Part shown: in pieces, positions 22,360 through 30,137 of the stretch | Layout: each line of letters begins with the position of its first letter | Numbering within the stretch: position 1 is the first letter of the stretch | IMG/VR virus record: IMGVR_UViG_3300018080_000256 | Location: 1-47,683 of that record | DNA: 47,683 bases | Source of the DNA: a virus | Direction: 5' to 3' (one strand) | Notes under the pieces: generated by a model | The model's database searches: none | Seen by the model: the letters and a program-made list of their open reading frames with translations, nothing else | What the model was told of the DNA's origin: nothing | Made by a program: the position numbers and the translations under genes

Positions 22360-22863
22360 CTATTCCCCGCCTGCTGCTATGGCCTTCTTGGCCGACTCCC
22401 TCAGCATGTAAAGGGGCGGCCCGGCGCCGATGCCGGCCACCCAGGCCCACCATTTGATCGGCGCCACCTCCTCGCGCCGTCGGCGATCGGATTCTTCGGA
22501 GAAGGCCCGGATGTATGCTGAGAGTTCTGTAGCGCTTATCAGTCCGTCGTGGTTCTGGTCGTACTGCTCAATTCGGACTCCTGTTTGGTCCGCGAGCCAG
22601 TCGAGGGCGGAATCGCATTGCTTTACGGTCCCTGTCTCGACGTAGTCCACGGCTTCCTCGAGGGCCCCGTCGGCGACGGCCTTCGCTCCCTCGAGGACGG
22701 CGGGCGATATGCCGGGCATCCGGTCCTTGAGTACGACCTCCGCGGCCCCCCATGCTCCATCGAACGTTGCGTGCGTGGCTTTCTCGAGCGCCGTGCAGCC
22801 GCCCAATACGAGGGCGATCGCGACCAGCGCCAGGAAGCCCCAGAATGGATTTGGTCCTCTCAC
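22360..22863 (-). CDS. Lipoprotein with EF-hand
   Basis: The protein has 167 residues and starts at GTG, with AAGGAGGTACACC upstream. Residues about 5-20 (FWGFLALVAIALVLGGC) end in a lipobox cysteine. A canonical EF-hand calcium loop, DQNHDGLISATEL, lies near 115-128. A C-terminal hydrophobic segment (WWAWVAGIGAGPPLYML) precedes a basic end. A calcium-binding lipoprotein in the lysis cassette is unusual. It might be a spanin-like outer-membrane partner or a regulator of lysis, both inferences. Confidence 0.68.
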   Translation of the reverse strand: MRGPNPFWGFLALVAIALVLGGCTALEKATHATFDGAWGAAEVVLKDRMPGISPAVLEGAKAVADGALEEAVDYVETGTVKQCDSALDWLADQTGVRIEQYDQNHDGLISATELSAYIRAFSEESDRRRREEVAPIKWWAWVAGIGAGPPLYMLRESAKKAIAAGGE

Positions 22864-23081
22864 GGTGTACCTCCTTTCAATTGGTTTTGTGCATCCAACT
22901 GCTCGCGCAGTTCTTCGGTCGTCAGTTTTCTCAATTTGCCCCGGCACCATCGGCACCGGTTGACGAGGCGCCGGTTCACCCAGCACGCCTCGATCACCTC
23001 TTGCGGCTTCTGGCATTGCGGACGCAAGGGCGCCACGCACTTCGCCCAGACCCTGCCGTGCTCTATGTCATCCTTGATCAT
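22860..23081 (-). CDS. Small cysteine-rich protein (73 aa)
   Basis: The product begins MIKDDIEHGRVWAKCVAPLR and holds six cysteines or so (AKCVAP, PQCQKP, EACWVN, NRCRWCRGK). A zinc-knuckle or iron-sulfur site is possible. The stop overlaps the GTG of the EF-hand lipoprotein (GTGA), and the start lies at the end of the fibre-like gene, where the two overlap by 4 bases. Function unknown. Confidence 0.6.
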   Translation of the reverse strand: MIKDDIEHGRVWAKCVAPLRPQCQKPQEVIEACWVNRRLVNRCRWCRGKLRKLTTEELREQLDAQNQLKGGTP

Positions 23082-24118
23082 TCGGGCACCAGCTCCATGT
23101 AAGAGATGTAAGCCTCGAAGCCGCCGCTCGCCCCGTTCTGGCCGTCCACTTTGGCCTTGAGTTCGTAGATGCCGGCAACGGAAACCGAGATCGCGCTCTG
23201 CACGAGAAGCGTGTTTCTGACGTTTGCCACGTTGTAGGTGTCCCAAGTCGCCACGAGGGTCGTATCGAGGTAGGCCTTCACGATGCCGTTGTTCGGGCTG
23301 AGCATCGTCATGAACCATAGCTGATAATTGCCGACCCCGAGGTAGACCTTCCACTTGACGTAATCGCCGTTGGCCGCGCCGGCGGAGTTATCGTTGTAGC
23401 CGGCCGTGCATTGCGCGTTGTCGTTGTTCCAGGCCCAGGTTCCGAGGACCGGAAACTCCCCCTGGTTCGAATCGCCGGGGCAGTATTGCCGGGGGCGCAC
23501 CTTCCAGACGTCCCACGTCTCCCAGCTCGAGGCCGCGCGGCGTTTGTGCTCGCCGTCGGTGCCGTGGTAGAAAACCTGCCCTGTCTTCGGCAAGGTGTAC
23601 CGCCAGGTCTTGTCGTCGCTCTCGACGCACTCCGCGATCTGGCCGTCCTTGTTCAGCCATGCCCCGGCGCCGGTGCCGATGAGGTGGCGGTCCCCGACGT
23701 TGGGATTGGCCGGCGGATTGTTCAGCGTGGAGGTGACGTTCGGCAACCAGGCGACGGAGTCCACCGGGCCGCCCCAGGCGGAAAAGGCTACGAGTTTCGG
23801 GCGCTGGCCCGTCGCCGGGTCTCCGTAGACCGTCGCCCGCATGTTGATGTATCGGCAGTATTTTTCCCCCGCCTTGAAGATCTCCCAGCCGCTCCAGGAG
23901 ACGTTGTCCTCCGAGGTGTTGATCTCTACGTCGAAGCTCGCCGGGCCGGTCCCAGCCGGGTCCTTCTGCACCTTGCAGATGCAACGGATGTCATGCCAGC
24001 AGAGGTCGGTGAGGTCCTGGGAGCCGGATTCGAAGTAGCCTTCCCGCTCTCCTTCGTTGAGCTGGAGGCTCCCGTCGCCGGCGGGACTCATGTTTTCGCA
24101 GGTTTCGTCCCAGGCCAT
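23078..24118 (-). CDS. Tail fibre or receptor-binding-like protein
   Basis: The protein has 346 residues and is beta-rich. The N-terminal half has a discoidin-like look (FKAGEKYCRYINMRATVYGD). Residues about 130-190 (NNPPANPNVGDRHLIGTGAG, then a WRYTLPKTGQVFYH segment) match the DUF2793-type module of phage fibre proteins. The C-terminal part is a jelly-roll-like region (YQLWFMTMLSPNNGIVKAYL), suggesting carbohydrate binding. It lies directly downstream of the J-like tail-tip gene, the standard place for a receptor-binding protein. Confidence 0.7.
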   Translation of the reverse strand: MAWDETCENMSPAGDGSLQLNEGEREGYFESGSQDLTDLCWHDIRCICKVQKDPAGTGPASFDVEINTSEDNVSWSGWEIFKAGEKYCRYINMRATVYGDPATGQRPKLVAFSAWGGPVDSVAWLPNVTSTLNNPPANPNVGDRHLIGTGAGAWLNKDGQIAECVESDDKTWRYTLPKTGQVFYHGTDGEHKRRAASSWETWDVWKVRPRQYCPGDSNQGEFPVLGTWAWNNDNAQCTAGYNDNSAGAANGDYVKWKVYLGVGNYQLWFMTMLSPNNGIVKAYLDTTLVATWDTYNVANVRNTLLVQSAISVSVAGIYELKAKVDGQNGASGGFEAYISYMELVPE

Positions 24119-24124
24119 CCGTCT

Positions 24125-27100
24125 CTATGTCCTGAAGTTGAGCGACCAGGTCGTCGGCGAGGTCGAATGCGGCTGCGTGGCCGTGTCGCTCGCGGGATTG
24201 CTCGAGTACTGGTCGGTCGTGGTCTTCGCGGCGATCCAGTACGTGACGCTGTAAGCCGTCGCCAGGCATGGCGAGCTGTACCGCGTCTCCGTCGTCGTGG
24301 CGACGACCTCGGCCATGTCCCATGTGACCCCCGCCCTGATCTCGTAATGCAGGAAATCCGGGCACCCCGAGATCGCGTCCCACGCGAATGAAATCGTGTA
24401 CCCGTTGTTCGTCGCGCTGAACCCGGTGACGTCGGGCGGGGGGATCAAGTAGGGCGTGATCGTCACCGTGTCGTTCACGCCGTCGTCCGGGTGCATCCCC
24501 GGGCCGCCGGGCGCACGGCTGACCACGGAGATCCTGTACTGCTCCCCGGGGGCGAGCCCGTTCCCGATCGTGTACGAGCTGTCGGAGGTCCGCCCGTGGA
24601 ACTCGTACCCGGTTGATCTCGTTTCGAGGTACTGCCTTGACTGCACCTGGTGGTTGCCGACCTCCGTGATGTAGATCTCGGTGGAATAGGCGCAGATCCC
24701 GGAGGGATAGGAAAACTCGTCGCGCAGGTAGCCGTCGTGGCCGGTTCCCACCTCGTCCTGGTAGGCGAAGTCCGAGAAGGCGCGGCGCTGGATCCGGTGG
24801 TTCTCGTAGTCGGTGACCCAGACGTAGGTGCCGTCCGTGTCCACGTACATGGGCTTGTCGAAGGCGTTGCTTCCCGCGCCCGCCTGTGTCGTCCAGGTCC
24901 CGCCGCCCGATCCCACCAGCCCGTCGTCCACCTTGACGATCCTGTCGTTTCCCGTGTCCCCGACGATCAGCATGGAGGTGGAATGGGAGATGCCCATCGG
25001 GCGCTCGAACTGATCGGCTCCGCCGCCCTGGGCCCCGAGCGTCGTCCAGGTCCCGCCGCCGGCCCCCACAAGGGCGTCATCCACCTCCACGAGCCGGTGG
25101 TTATACGTGTCGCAGACGAAGACGGAGCTGCCGGCGTGGCAGATCCCCATGGGCGTATTGAACTGGTCGTTCCCGGCGCCGGTGGTCCCGAGTTTCGCGA
25201 CGAACGCGCCGGCGACCGTCAGCTTCTGGATCCTGTCGTTGCCCGAATCCGGGACCCAGATGTGCGTGCCGTCCGTGCAGACATCGTGGGGATTCACGAA
25301 CTGTCCGTTCCCGGTGCCGGCGCTGCCGAGGTTCGCGACGAAGGAGAGGTCCGCGAGGAGCAACTTTACGATCCGGCCGTTGCGCGTGTCCGCGATGTAG
25401 AGATAGGTCCCGTCCGTGCAGCAACCGTGAGGCTGGCTGAACTCGCCGTTAGAGGAGCTCGGAATTCTGTAATCCGAACCCTGGACGAGAAGCTGACCGC
25501 TGAGTTCCTTTATCCAGACCTCCGCGTCGTAGGGGCTCGCGCTCTCAGGCTTGGTGAAGGCGACGTCCACGATGTAGTTGATGGTCCGGTCCGAGTTCAC
25601 GCTGCTCGATGCGGAGAGGGTCAAGTCCTCGACGTCCGGAGGGATCACGTCGCGGCGCGGGAGAGTGGATTCGGTGAACGTGGGCAGGGTCCCGTAGTCG
25701 TCCACGTAGTAGGCCTCGTCGTCCTCCTCCGCCTCGATCTCGAAGAACAGGTCCGTCATCATGCGAACCGCGGTCACGCGGTACCGGCCGAGCGTCCCGA
25801 TGGCGTAGATCTCGTCCTCGGCCGGGTTGCTGGTCCAGGTCGCCGGCGAGATGCTGAGCGTGCGATAAGTGCCCGCCGCGCTGGTGATCGTCGCCGTCTC
25901 CTGGGTGTCGTCGCTGTGACGGATCCTGATGGACTCCCCGCCGGAAATCGTGACGTCGTAGTCCAGGGTGATCGTGCTCGCCGTGCTCGAGACGACCCGG
26001 CCGCCCCAGACCCCGTCGCCGCTGATCTCGTGCTGGAAGCGGAAGACGTCGCCCACCTCCATGTCGAGGGCCTCGATCCCCATCTCGAACTTGATCGGGT
26101 CGCCGGCGTAGCGGAGGCGCTTGAGCCGGAAGTAGCACTCGCGGTATGCGTGGGAAGGCCTGGTCACGCCGTACATCTCGAGTTCCCCGGTCACCAGGTC
26201 CTCGCTGTTCGAGTAGGCGTCCGGATCCTCGTGGTGGGCGACGTCCCTTCTGTAGTCGAGGTCCTCGTTGAGGAAGATCACGTCGAGGGCGTTCGGCCTG
26301 TCCCCGGTCTCGGGATAGGACCGGACGAAGGAGCCATCCACGATATTGCCGTGCGTGACGAGCTGCACGGGCGTTTCTGCCTTGAGAGGCACGACCGTGA
26401 TGTATGACCCGTAGCGGACGATCCAGGCCCGGCCGCATTTCCCGATGCGCTCGAGGGCGTCCCAGCCGTTCTCGCGGCCGTCGAACACGAAGTCGAAGTG
26501 CGCGCGCTCCTCCATGTGCTCGACGTCGTGTTTCTCCGCCTGGGTGTGGTTGTAGGCGAGGTTCGTCTTGGTCGTGAAGCTGACCCCGGCGTTGACCGTC
26601 TGTATCTGGATCTCCTCTTCTTTCGCCCCGCCCCTGTTGACGATGGTCCAGTCGTCGGCGGAGAACCCCGTGGTATCGTCCACGAAAAGCGTGTTCGTTC
26701 CGGCGTTGCTGTTCTGGTCTACGTTCACCAGGTACCGGCCGGACACGACCTGGTCGGCACAGAACTGGTGCCATGACCAGAATGCCGAGAGGTTCACGCC
26801 GCGCGGGGTCAGGGCCGTCACGTTGCCCGTGGCGCCCGAGTCCACGCCCTGCAGCGCCCCGTACGGGAGCCCCTGCGTGGAATCCACCGTCAGGGTCGGC
26901 GAGGACCATGAGACGACGGTACCGAGAAACTGATAGTCGGAGGCCGCACTCTGCACGGTCTCTCCCGGGGTGAACGCGCCGGCCACCCCGCCCATCGTGA
27001 GTTCGAGACGCCGGTCTATGTACTTCGCCAGGCCCCAGCGCTCGTTGTAGAGCAGGCCCAGCATGAGGTCGGCGGGGTTCTGCGTATGGGCCGCGGCGCT

Positions 27101-28294
27101 CATGGTCGAGGCCGATGCCATCTCCTGGACGATCACGCCGTCCACGTCGAAGGTCAGGTTCGGCGGGTCCCCCGTGAGCTGCTCGGTCGCGACCTCCTCG
27201 ACGGCCGCCACGGCGGTGTTCACGTAGCGGAGATCTTCGAAGAGGACCTCCTGGAACTCCTTCACGTAGGCGTCGCAGTACCGGCGGTTCGCGGCGTCGT
27301 GGTCGTTCGTGACCCTCGTGATCTCGACGTCGTAGGTGTCGGTGGAAGGGAAGTCGCCCTCGATCCAGATGGAGAACGGCTCGCGCCGCCGTATGTCCTC
27401 GTCGTGGTAGACGTAGGAGGACCAGGCGCCGGGGCCCGCGTGCGTCCGGTACCTCAGAGAGACGCTGAAATAGGAGGAGTGAGCGTGCCCGCTATGGTCG
27501 AGGTAGTAGAGCCCGGAGGTGAACGTCACCTTGATGCGGTAGCGGTCCGCGTTCGTGGATCCGGAGAGCGTGACGGGCGTGGCCCGCACGAGTTGGTTGT
27601 TCTTCGCGGTGGCCGTGACGATCTCGTTGTGGCCCGGAAGCGCCGTCTGCGAGTTCGTGCCGGTCCTCGAATAGAACGAGGTGCCGGAATAGCTCGAGTA
27701 CGAGACTCCGTTGATGTAGGCCGCGTTGATCCCGGAGATCGGCCCCTCGGAACAGGCTACGATGTTGTAGAGCTTGTCCTGGGAACTCGTTGCCGGCCGG
27801 GTGAACTGCGAGACCACGGTGCCGCCGACCCGGTGCCTGCCCATGACCACGGGGATCGGCTCGCCGTCGTCGTAGTTGTTCTCGATTATGTCGAAGGCGT
27901 AGGTGGGGCCGAGCCTGCCGGACTTCTCGATCCGCTTGGCCTTGGGCTGGACGGCGTACTTGTTGATCGCCCACTCGCCGCCCTTCAGGGCGAGCCCCAC
28001 GGCGAGGGAGACCCCGGCGCCGATCAGCGCAGCGGCGACGCCCCCCGCTACGGGCCTCAGCGTCAGGCGATCGCCCGGGCCGACTTCGCGCTCGCGCCAG
28101 CCCTGCTCGTCGAGCTCCTCGCCGTTCAGCTTCACGCTGAGGATGTCGAGCGCGTGGTACTCGTCGGGGATGTAGTCCCAGACCTTCTCCCCGGGCCGAA
28201 CCTTGTGCGTGACCGACGGGCCTATAGGCCCCTGGTAGAGCACGAGGTCGGCTTCAAGCTCTTCTTCGGTGTACTGACAGCACGCGGTCAGCAT
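24125..28294 (-). CDS. J-like tail-tip protein with NHL propeller and FN3
   Basis: The protein has 1389 residues. An N-terminal ubiquitin-like part (about 1-80, KVRPGEKVWDYIPDEYHALD) and a hydrophobic helix (about 85-105) resemble the lambda I/K-J entry. Residues about 130-750 form the J-type tail hub. A domain shared with two other virion proteins lies near 515-590. Residues about 950-1230 hold six NHL repeats with the F-x-x-P-x-x-x-x-x-D...N-x-R pattern, for example GTYLYIADTRNGRIVKL and THIWVPDSGNDRIQKL, enough for a six-bladed beta-propeller. Two fibronectin-III-like segments follow to the end. It should form the central tail spike that contacts the host. The start has GGGAG upstream and overlaps the K-like gene by 41 bases. 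Confidence 0.87.
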   Translation of the reverse strand: MLTACCQYTEEELEADLVLYQGPIGPSVTHKVRPGEKVWDYIPDEYHALDILSVKLNGEELDEQGWREREVGPGDRLTLRPVAGGVAAALIGAGVSLAVGLALKGGEWAINKYAVQPKAKRIEKSGRLGPTYAFDIIENNYDDGEPIPVVMGRHRVGGTVVSQFTRPATSSQDKLYNIVACSEGPISGINAAYINGVSYSSYSGTSFYSRTGTNSQTALPGHNEIVTATAKNNQLVRATPVTLSGSTNADRYRIKVTFTSGLYYLDHSGHAHSSYFSVSLRYRTHAGPGAWSSYVYHDEDIRRREPFSIWIEGDFPSTDTYDVEITRVTNDHDAANRRYCDAYVKEFQEVLFEDLRYVNTAVAAVEEVATEQLTGDPPNLTFDVDGVIVQEMASASTMSAAAHTQNPADLMLGLLYNERWGLAKYIDRRLELTMGGVAGAFTPGETVQSAASDYQFLGTVVSWSSPTLTVDSTQGLPYGALQGVDSGATGNVTALTPRGVNLSAFWSWHQFCADQVVSGRYLVNVDQNSNAGTNTLFVDDTTGFSADDWTIVNRGGAKEEEIQIQTVNAGVSFTTKTNLAYNHTQAEKHDVEHMEERAHFDFVFDGRENGWDALERIGKCGRAWIVRYGSYITVVPLKAETPVQLVTHGNIVDGSFVRSYPETGDRPNALDVIFLNEDLDYRRDVAHHEDPDAYSNSEDLVTGELEMYGVTRPSHAYRECYFRLKRLRYAGDPIKFEMGIEALDMEVGDVFRFQHEISGDGVWGGRVVSSTASTITLDYDVTISGGESIRIRHSDDTQETATITSAAGTYRTLSISPATWTSNPAEDEIYAIGTLGRYRVTAVRMMTDLFFEIEAEEDDEAYYVDDYGTLPTFTESTLPRRDVIPPDVEDLTLSASSSVNSDRTINYIVDVAFTKPESASPYDAEVWIKELSGQLLVQGSDYRIPSSSNGEFSQPHGCCTDGTYLYIADTRNGRIVKLLLADLSFVANLGSAGTGNGQFVNPHDVCTDGTHIWVPDSGNDRIQKLTVAGAFVAKLGTTGAGNDQFNTPMGICHAGSSVFVCDTYNHRLVEVDDALVGAGGGTWTTLGAQGGGADQFERPMGISHSTSMLIVGDTGNDRIVKVDDGLVGSGGGTWTTQAGAGSNAFDKPMYVDTDGTYVWVTDYENHRIQRRAFSDFAYQDEVGTGHDGYLRDEFSYPSGICAYSTEIYITEVGNHQVQSRQYLETRSTGYEFHGRTSDSSYTIGNGLAPGEQYRISVVSRAPGGPGMHPDDGVNDTVTITPYLIPPPDVTGFSATNNGYTISFAWDAISGCPDFLHYEIRAGVTWDMAEVVATTTETRYSSPCLATAYSVTYWIAAKTTTDQYSSNPASDTATQPHSTSPTTWSLNFRT

Positions 28295-28607
28295 TTACGC
28301 GCTCCCTAATCGTCCCCCGGTCGTATGTCGCATGGATGACGAAGCCCCGCCCGAGGTAGAGGGCGACGTGTCCGCCGATGGTCTTGCCGCCCTTCGACAT
28401 GGTCAGGACGTCCATGGGTTGCCGGTCCTGCCAGGGGATCTGGACCCATTCCCCTGCCGCCTTCTCCGGCTCCTTCACCGGGTCGGTGATCTCCACGCCC
28501 GCCCGCCTGTAGATCTCCGCGACCAGGCCCCAGCAGGAAATGCCGCGGCGCAGGTTCCGCGAGAGCATCCGAAAGGGCGTGCCGATCAGATCGCGGATCC
28601 TCGGCAC
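28254..28607 (-). CDS. NlpC/P60-like tail-tip peptidase (K-like)
   Basis: The protein has 117 residues from GTG at 28607. The active site is visible: Cys25 in ISCWGLVAEIY, His80 in GGHVALYLG and His92 in VIHATYD. This matches NlpC/P60 cysteine peptidases of the lambda K type, which cut peptidoglycan during DNA injection or assemble the tail tip. A longer reading to an ATG at 28679 overlaps the L-like gene by 70 bases and is less likely. The gene lies between the L-like and J-like genes, as in lambda. Confidence 0.8.
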   Translation of the reverse strand: MPRIRDLIGTPFRMLSRNLRRGISCWGLVAEIYRRAGVEITDPVKEPEKAAGEWVQIPWQDRQPMDVLTMSKGGKTIGGHVALYLGRGFVIHATYDRGTIRERVNADRVLSVHRRRA

Positions 28608-28609
28608 CT

Positions 28610-29221
28610 TCAGATGTGGCGCAGCGGAATCGCCGGGAAGCCCCCGTACCGGTCCTCGTTTGACATCGTGTCCCTGCATGTCTCGTATCTCTTGTCACAG
28701 CTCGTTTCGCCGCCCGCGTACCCGCAGGCCGCGGACTTGAAGACCCAGCGGCAACGGCAGCGGTATGCCTTGCAGGCCGGGACCGTCTCTCGCCGGAGGT
28801 CGTAGGTGCCGCAGGTGAAGGTCACGTAAGGCGGTTCCTCGTTTACGTCGGCGCGCTTGATGATCCCCCGGAAAACGACCTTGTCCGCGGCGCTCGAGAG
28901 GTTGTTCTTCTCGACGAGCGAGATGCTCATGGGCATGTTTCGGAACTTGGACGCTTCCATGTAGACGGACATGGCGAGGTCCACGTTCTGCACCGTGATC
29001 TTGACGTCCTTGAGCGTCCCCTCGTTGTCGGCCTCGATCACGCCCACGCCCGAGTTCTGCTTGGACCAGGTCTGCGAATCGAAGGTGACGTCCTCGATGT
29101 CGGTGGTGAGCCGGGAGATGTTCGAGCTGTCGCGGTGCAGCTCGATGAGCCAGACGACCGGCCCCGCACCCGTAAGGGCGTTCTTAACCCCGATAAACGC
29201 CGATGTCAGGGCCCTGGCCAT
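28610..29221 (-). CDS. Tail-tip protein L-like
   Basis: The protein has 203 residues. The N-terminal two thirds are beta-rich (VVWLIELHRDSSNISRLTTD). The C-terminus is cysteine-rich (CRCRW, SAACGY, SCDKR, ETCRD) followed by RYGGFPAIP, the pattern of the phage minor tail protein L, where the cysteines can hold an iron-sulfur cluster in lambda. Its order between M-like and K-like genes supports the call. Confidence 0.85.
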   Translation of the reverse strand: MARALTSAFIGVKNALTGAGPVVWLIELHRDSSNISRLTTDIEDVTFDSQTWSKQNSGVGVIEADNEGTLKDVKITVQNVDLAMSVYMEASKFRNMPMSISLVEKNNLSSAADKVVFRGIIKRADVNEEPPYVTFTCGTYDLRRETVPACKAYRCRCRWVFKSAACGYAGGETSCDKRYETCRDTMSNEDRYGGFPAIPLRHI

Positions 29222-29222
29222 G

Positions 29223-30134
29223 TCAGAAGTGCTCCACCACCTGAAGGGAAAGCGCGAACTTGCCGGTCTGAGCTATGAGGACCGGCTCCATCTCGAAGCC
29301 GTCCTCGAGGACGACCGTCACCGTTTCCGTGAAGTTGTTGCTGGTGGGCGCTGCGGTGCCGAGAGTGCCGGCGTTCGCGGCGTCGAGGTAGACCTTGTCT
29401 GCGTCGAGTGCGGTATGGTTGTATGTGAGGTCGTCCTCGAGGGTGAGGGTTCCCGCTCCCACCGAATCAATGACCCCGGACTCTTGCCGGGCGGTGCCCT
29501 CGCCGATGATGATGACCTGGCCATCCTCGAAGTTCGTGGTGCTCGCGACGTTCAGAACTTTCTGGCCCTGGTTAGAGTTCACGTTCACCGTGGTATAGGG
29601 CTCGGTCCAGGTGCCCCCCGAGGAGGAGATCGTGCCGGCGAAGTAGAGGGTCCCGCTTGACGTCCCGATGTAGACCCGGGCCTCGGTGACGTTTGCCGGG
29701 AACGTCTCGCCTGAGGCGGACATCAGGTTGTTGGCGTTGATCGCCTGGGACGTCTCCTCGCTGAGGTTCGTGACCTGTGTGCCATCGGACCAGGCGTAGG
29801 CGACGTAGTAGGTCCTGGCCCCTATCGTCCCGCCGGCGGCCGTGCTCGTGTCCATCGCGTCGTAGGGTCGGGCCAGCTTCGAGTGGCCGTTCTCGATCGT
29901 GAACTCCTCGGCGCCGCCGCCGCGGGATCGGTTCCAGGCGCGGACGGTTTCCGCGTCGTCCTCGTTTAGGTAATCGCAGGACCACGACCACTTGCGGCGA
30001 GGCTTGTCGGTGCGCCGGCGCCGGTGGATATGCCCGCTGCGGTAATGCACGGAGATCGGGCGCCACTCCTCGCGCTGCTTGAGCGGATACCACTGGATCG
30101 GAGCGCTCAGCGTAGGCCATGCGGGAGTCGCCAT
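29223..30134 (-). CDS. Minor tail (M-like) protein with shared inserted domain
   Basis: The protein has 303 residues. Residues 1-80 (WPTLSAPIQWYPLKQREEWR, then a KPRRKWSWSCDYL segment) look like a tail-tip M or distal-tail-type domain. An Ig-like or FN3-like stretch follows (TYYVAYAWSDGTQVTNLSEE). Residues about 180-247 (NSNQGQKVLNVASTTNFEDG, then GTARQESGVIDSVGAGTL) form the domain also found in the J-like protein and the neck protein at 41027. The C-terminus returns to a compact ending (MEPVLIAQTGKFALSLQVVE). The start junction is TGATCGATGGC with the tape-measure stop. Confidence 0.72.
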   Translation of the reverse strand: MATPAWPTLSAPIQWYPLKQREEWRPISVHYRSGHIHRRRRTDKPRRKWSWSCDYLNEDDAETVRAWNRSRGGGAEEFTIENGHSKLARPYDAMDTSTAAGGTIGARTYYVAYAWSDGTQVTNLSEETSQAINANNLMSASGETFPANVTEARVYIGTSSGTLYFAGTISSSGGTWTEPYTTVNVNSNQGQKVLNVASTTNFEDGQVIIIGEGTARQESGVIDSVGAGTLTLEDDLTYNHTALDADKVYLDAANAGTLGTAAPTSNNFTETVTVVLEDGFEMEPVLIAQTGKFALSLQVVEHF

Positions 30135-30137
30135 CGA

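Noticed and set aside
24650-26407. Long plus-strand open frame of 585 codons opposite the tail-tip gene
   Set aside because: It is antisense to the clear J-like protein with NHL repeats, and its translation has the Arg/Val/Gly-rich bias of a GC-rich shadow frame.
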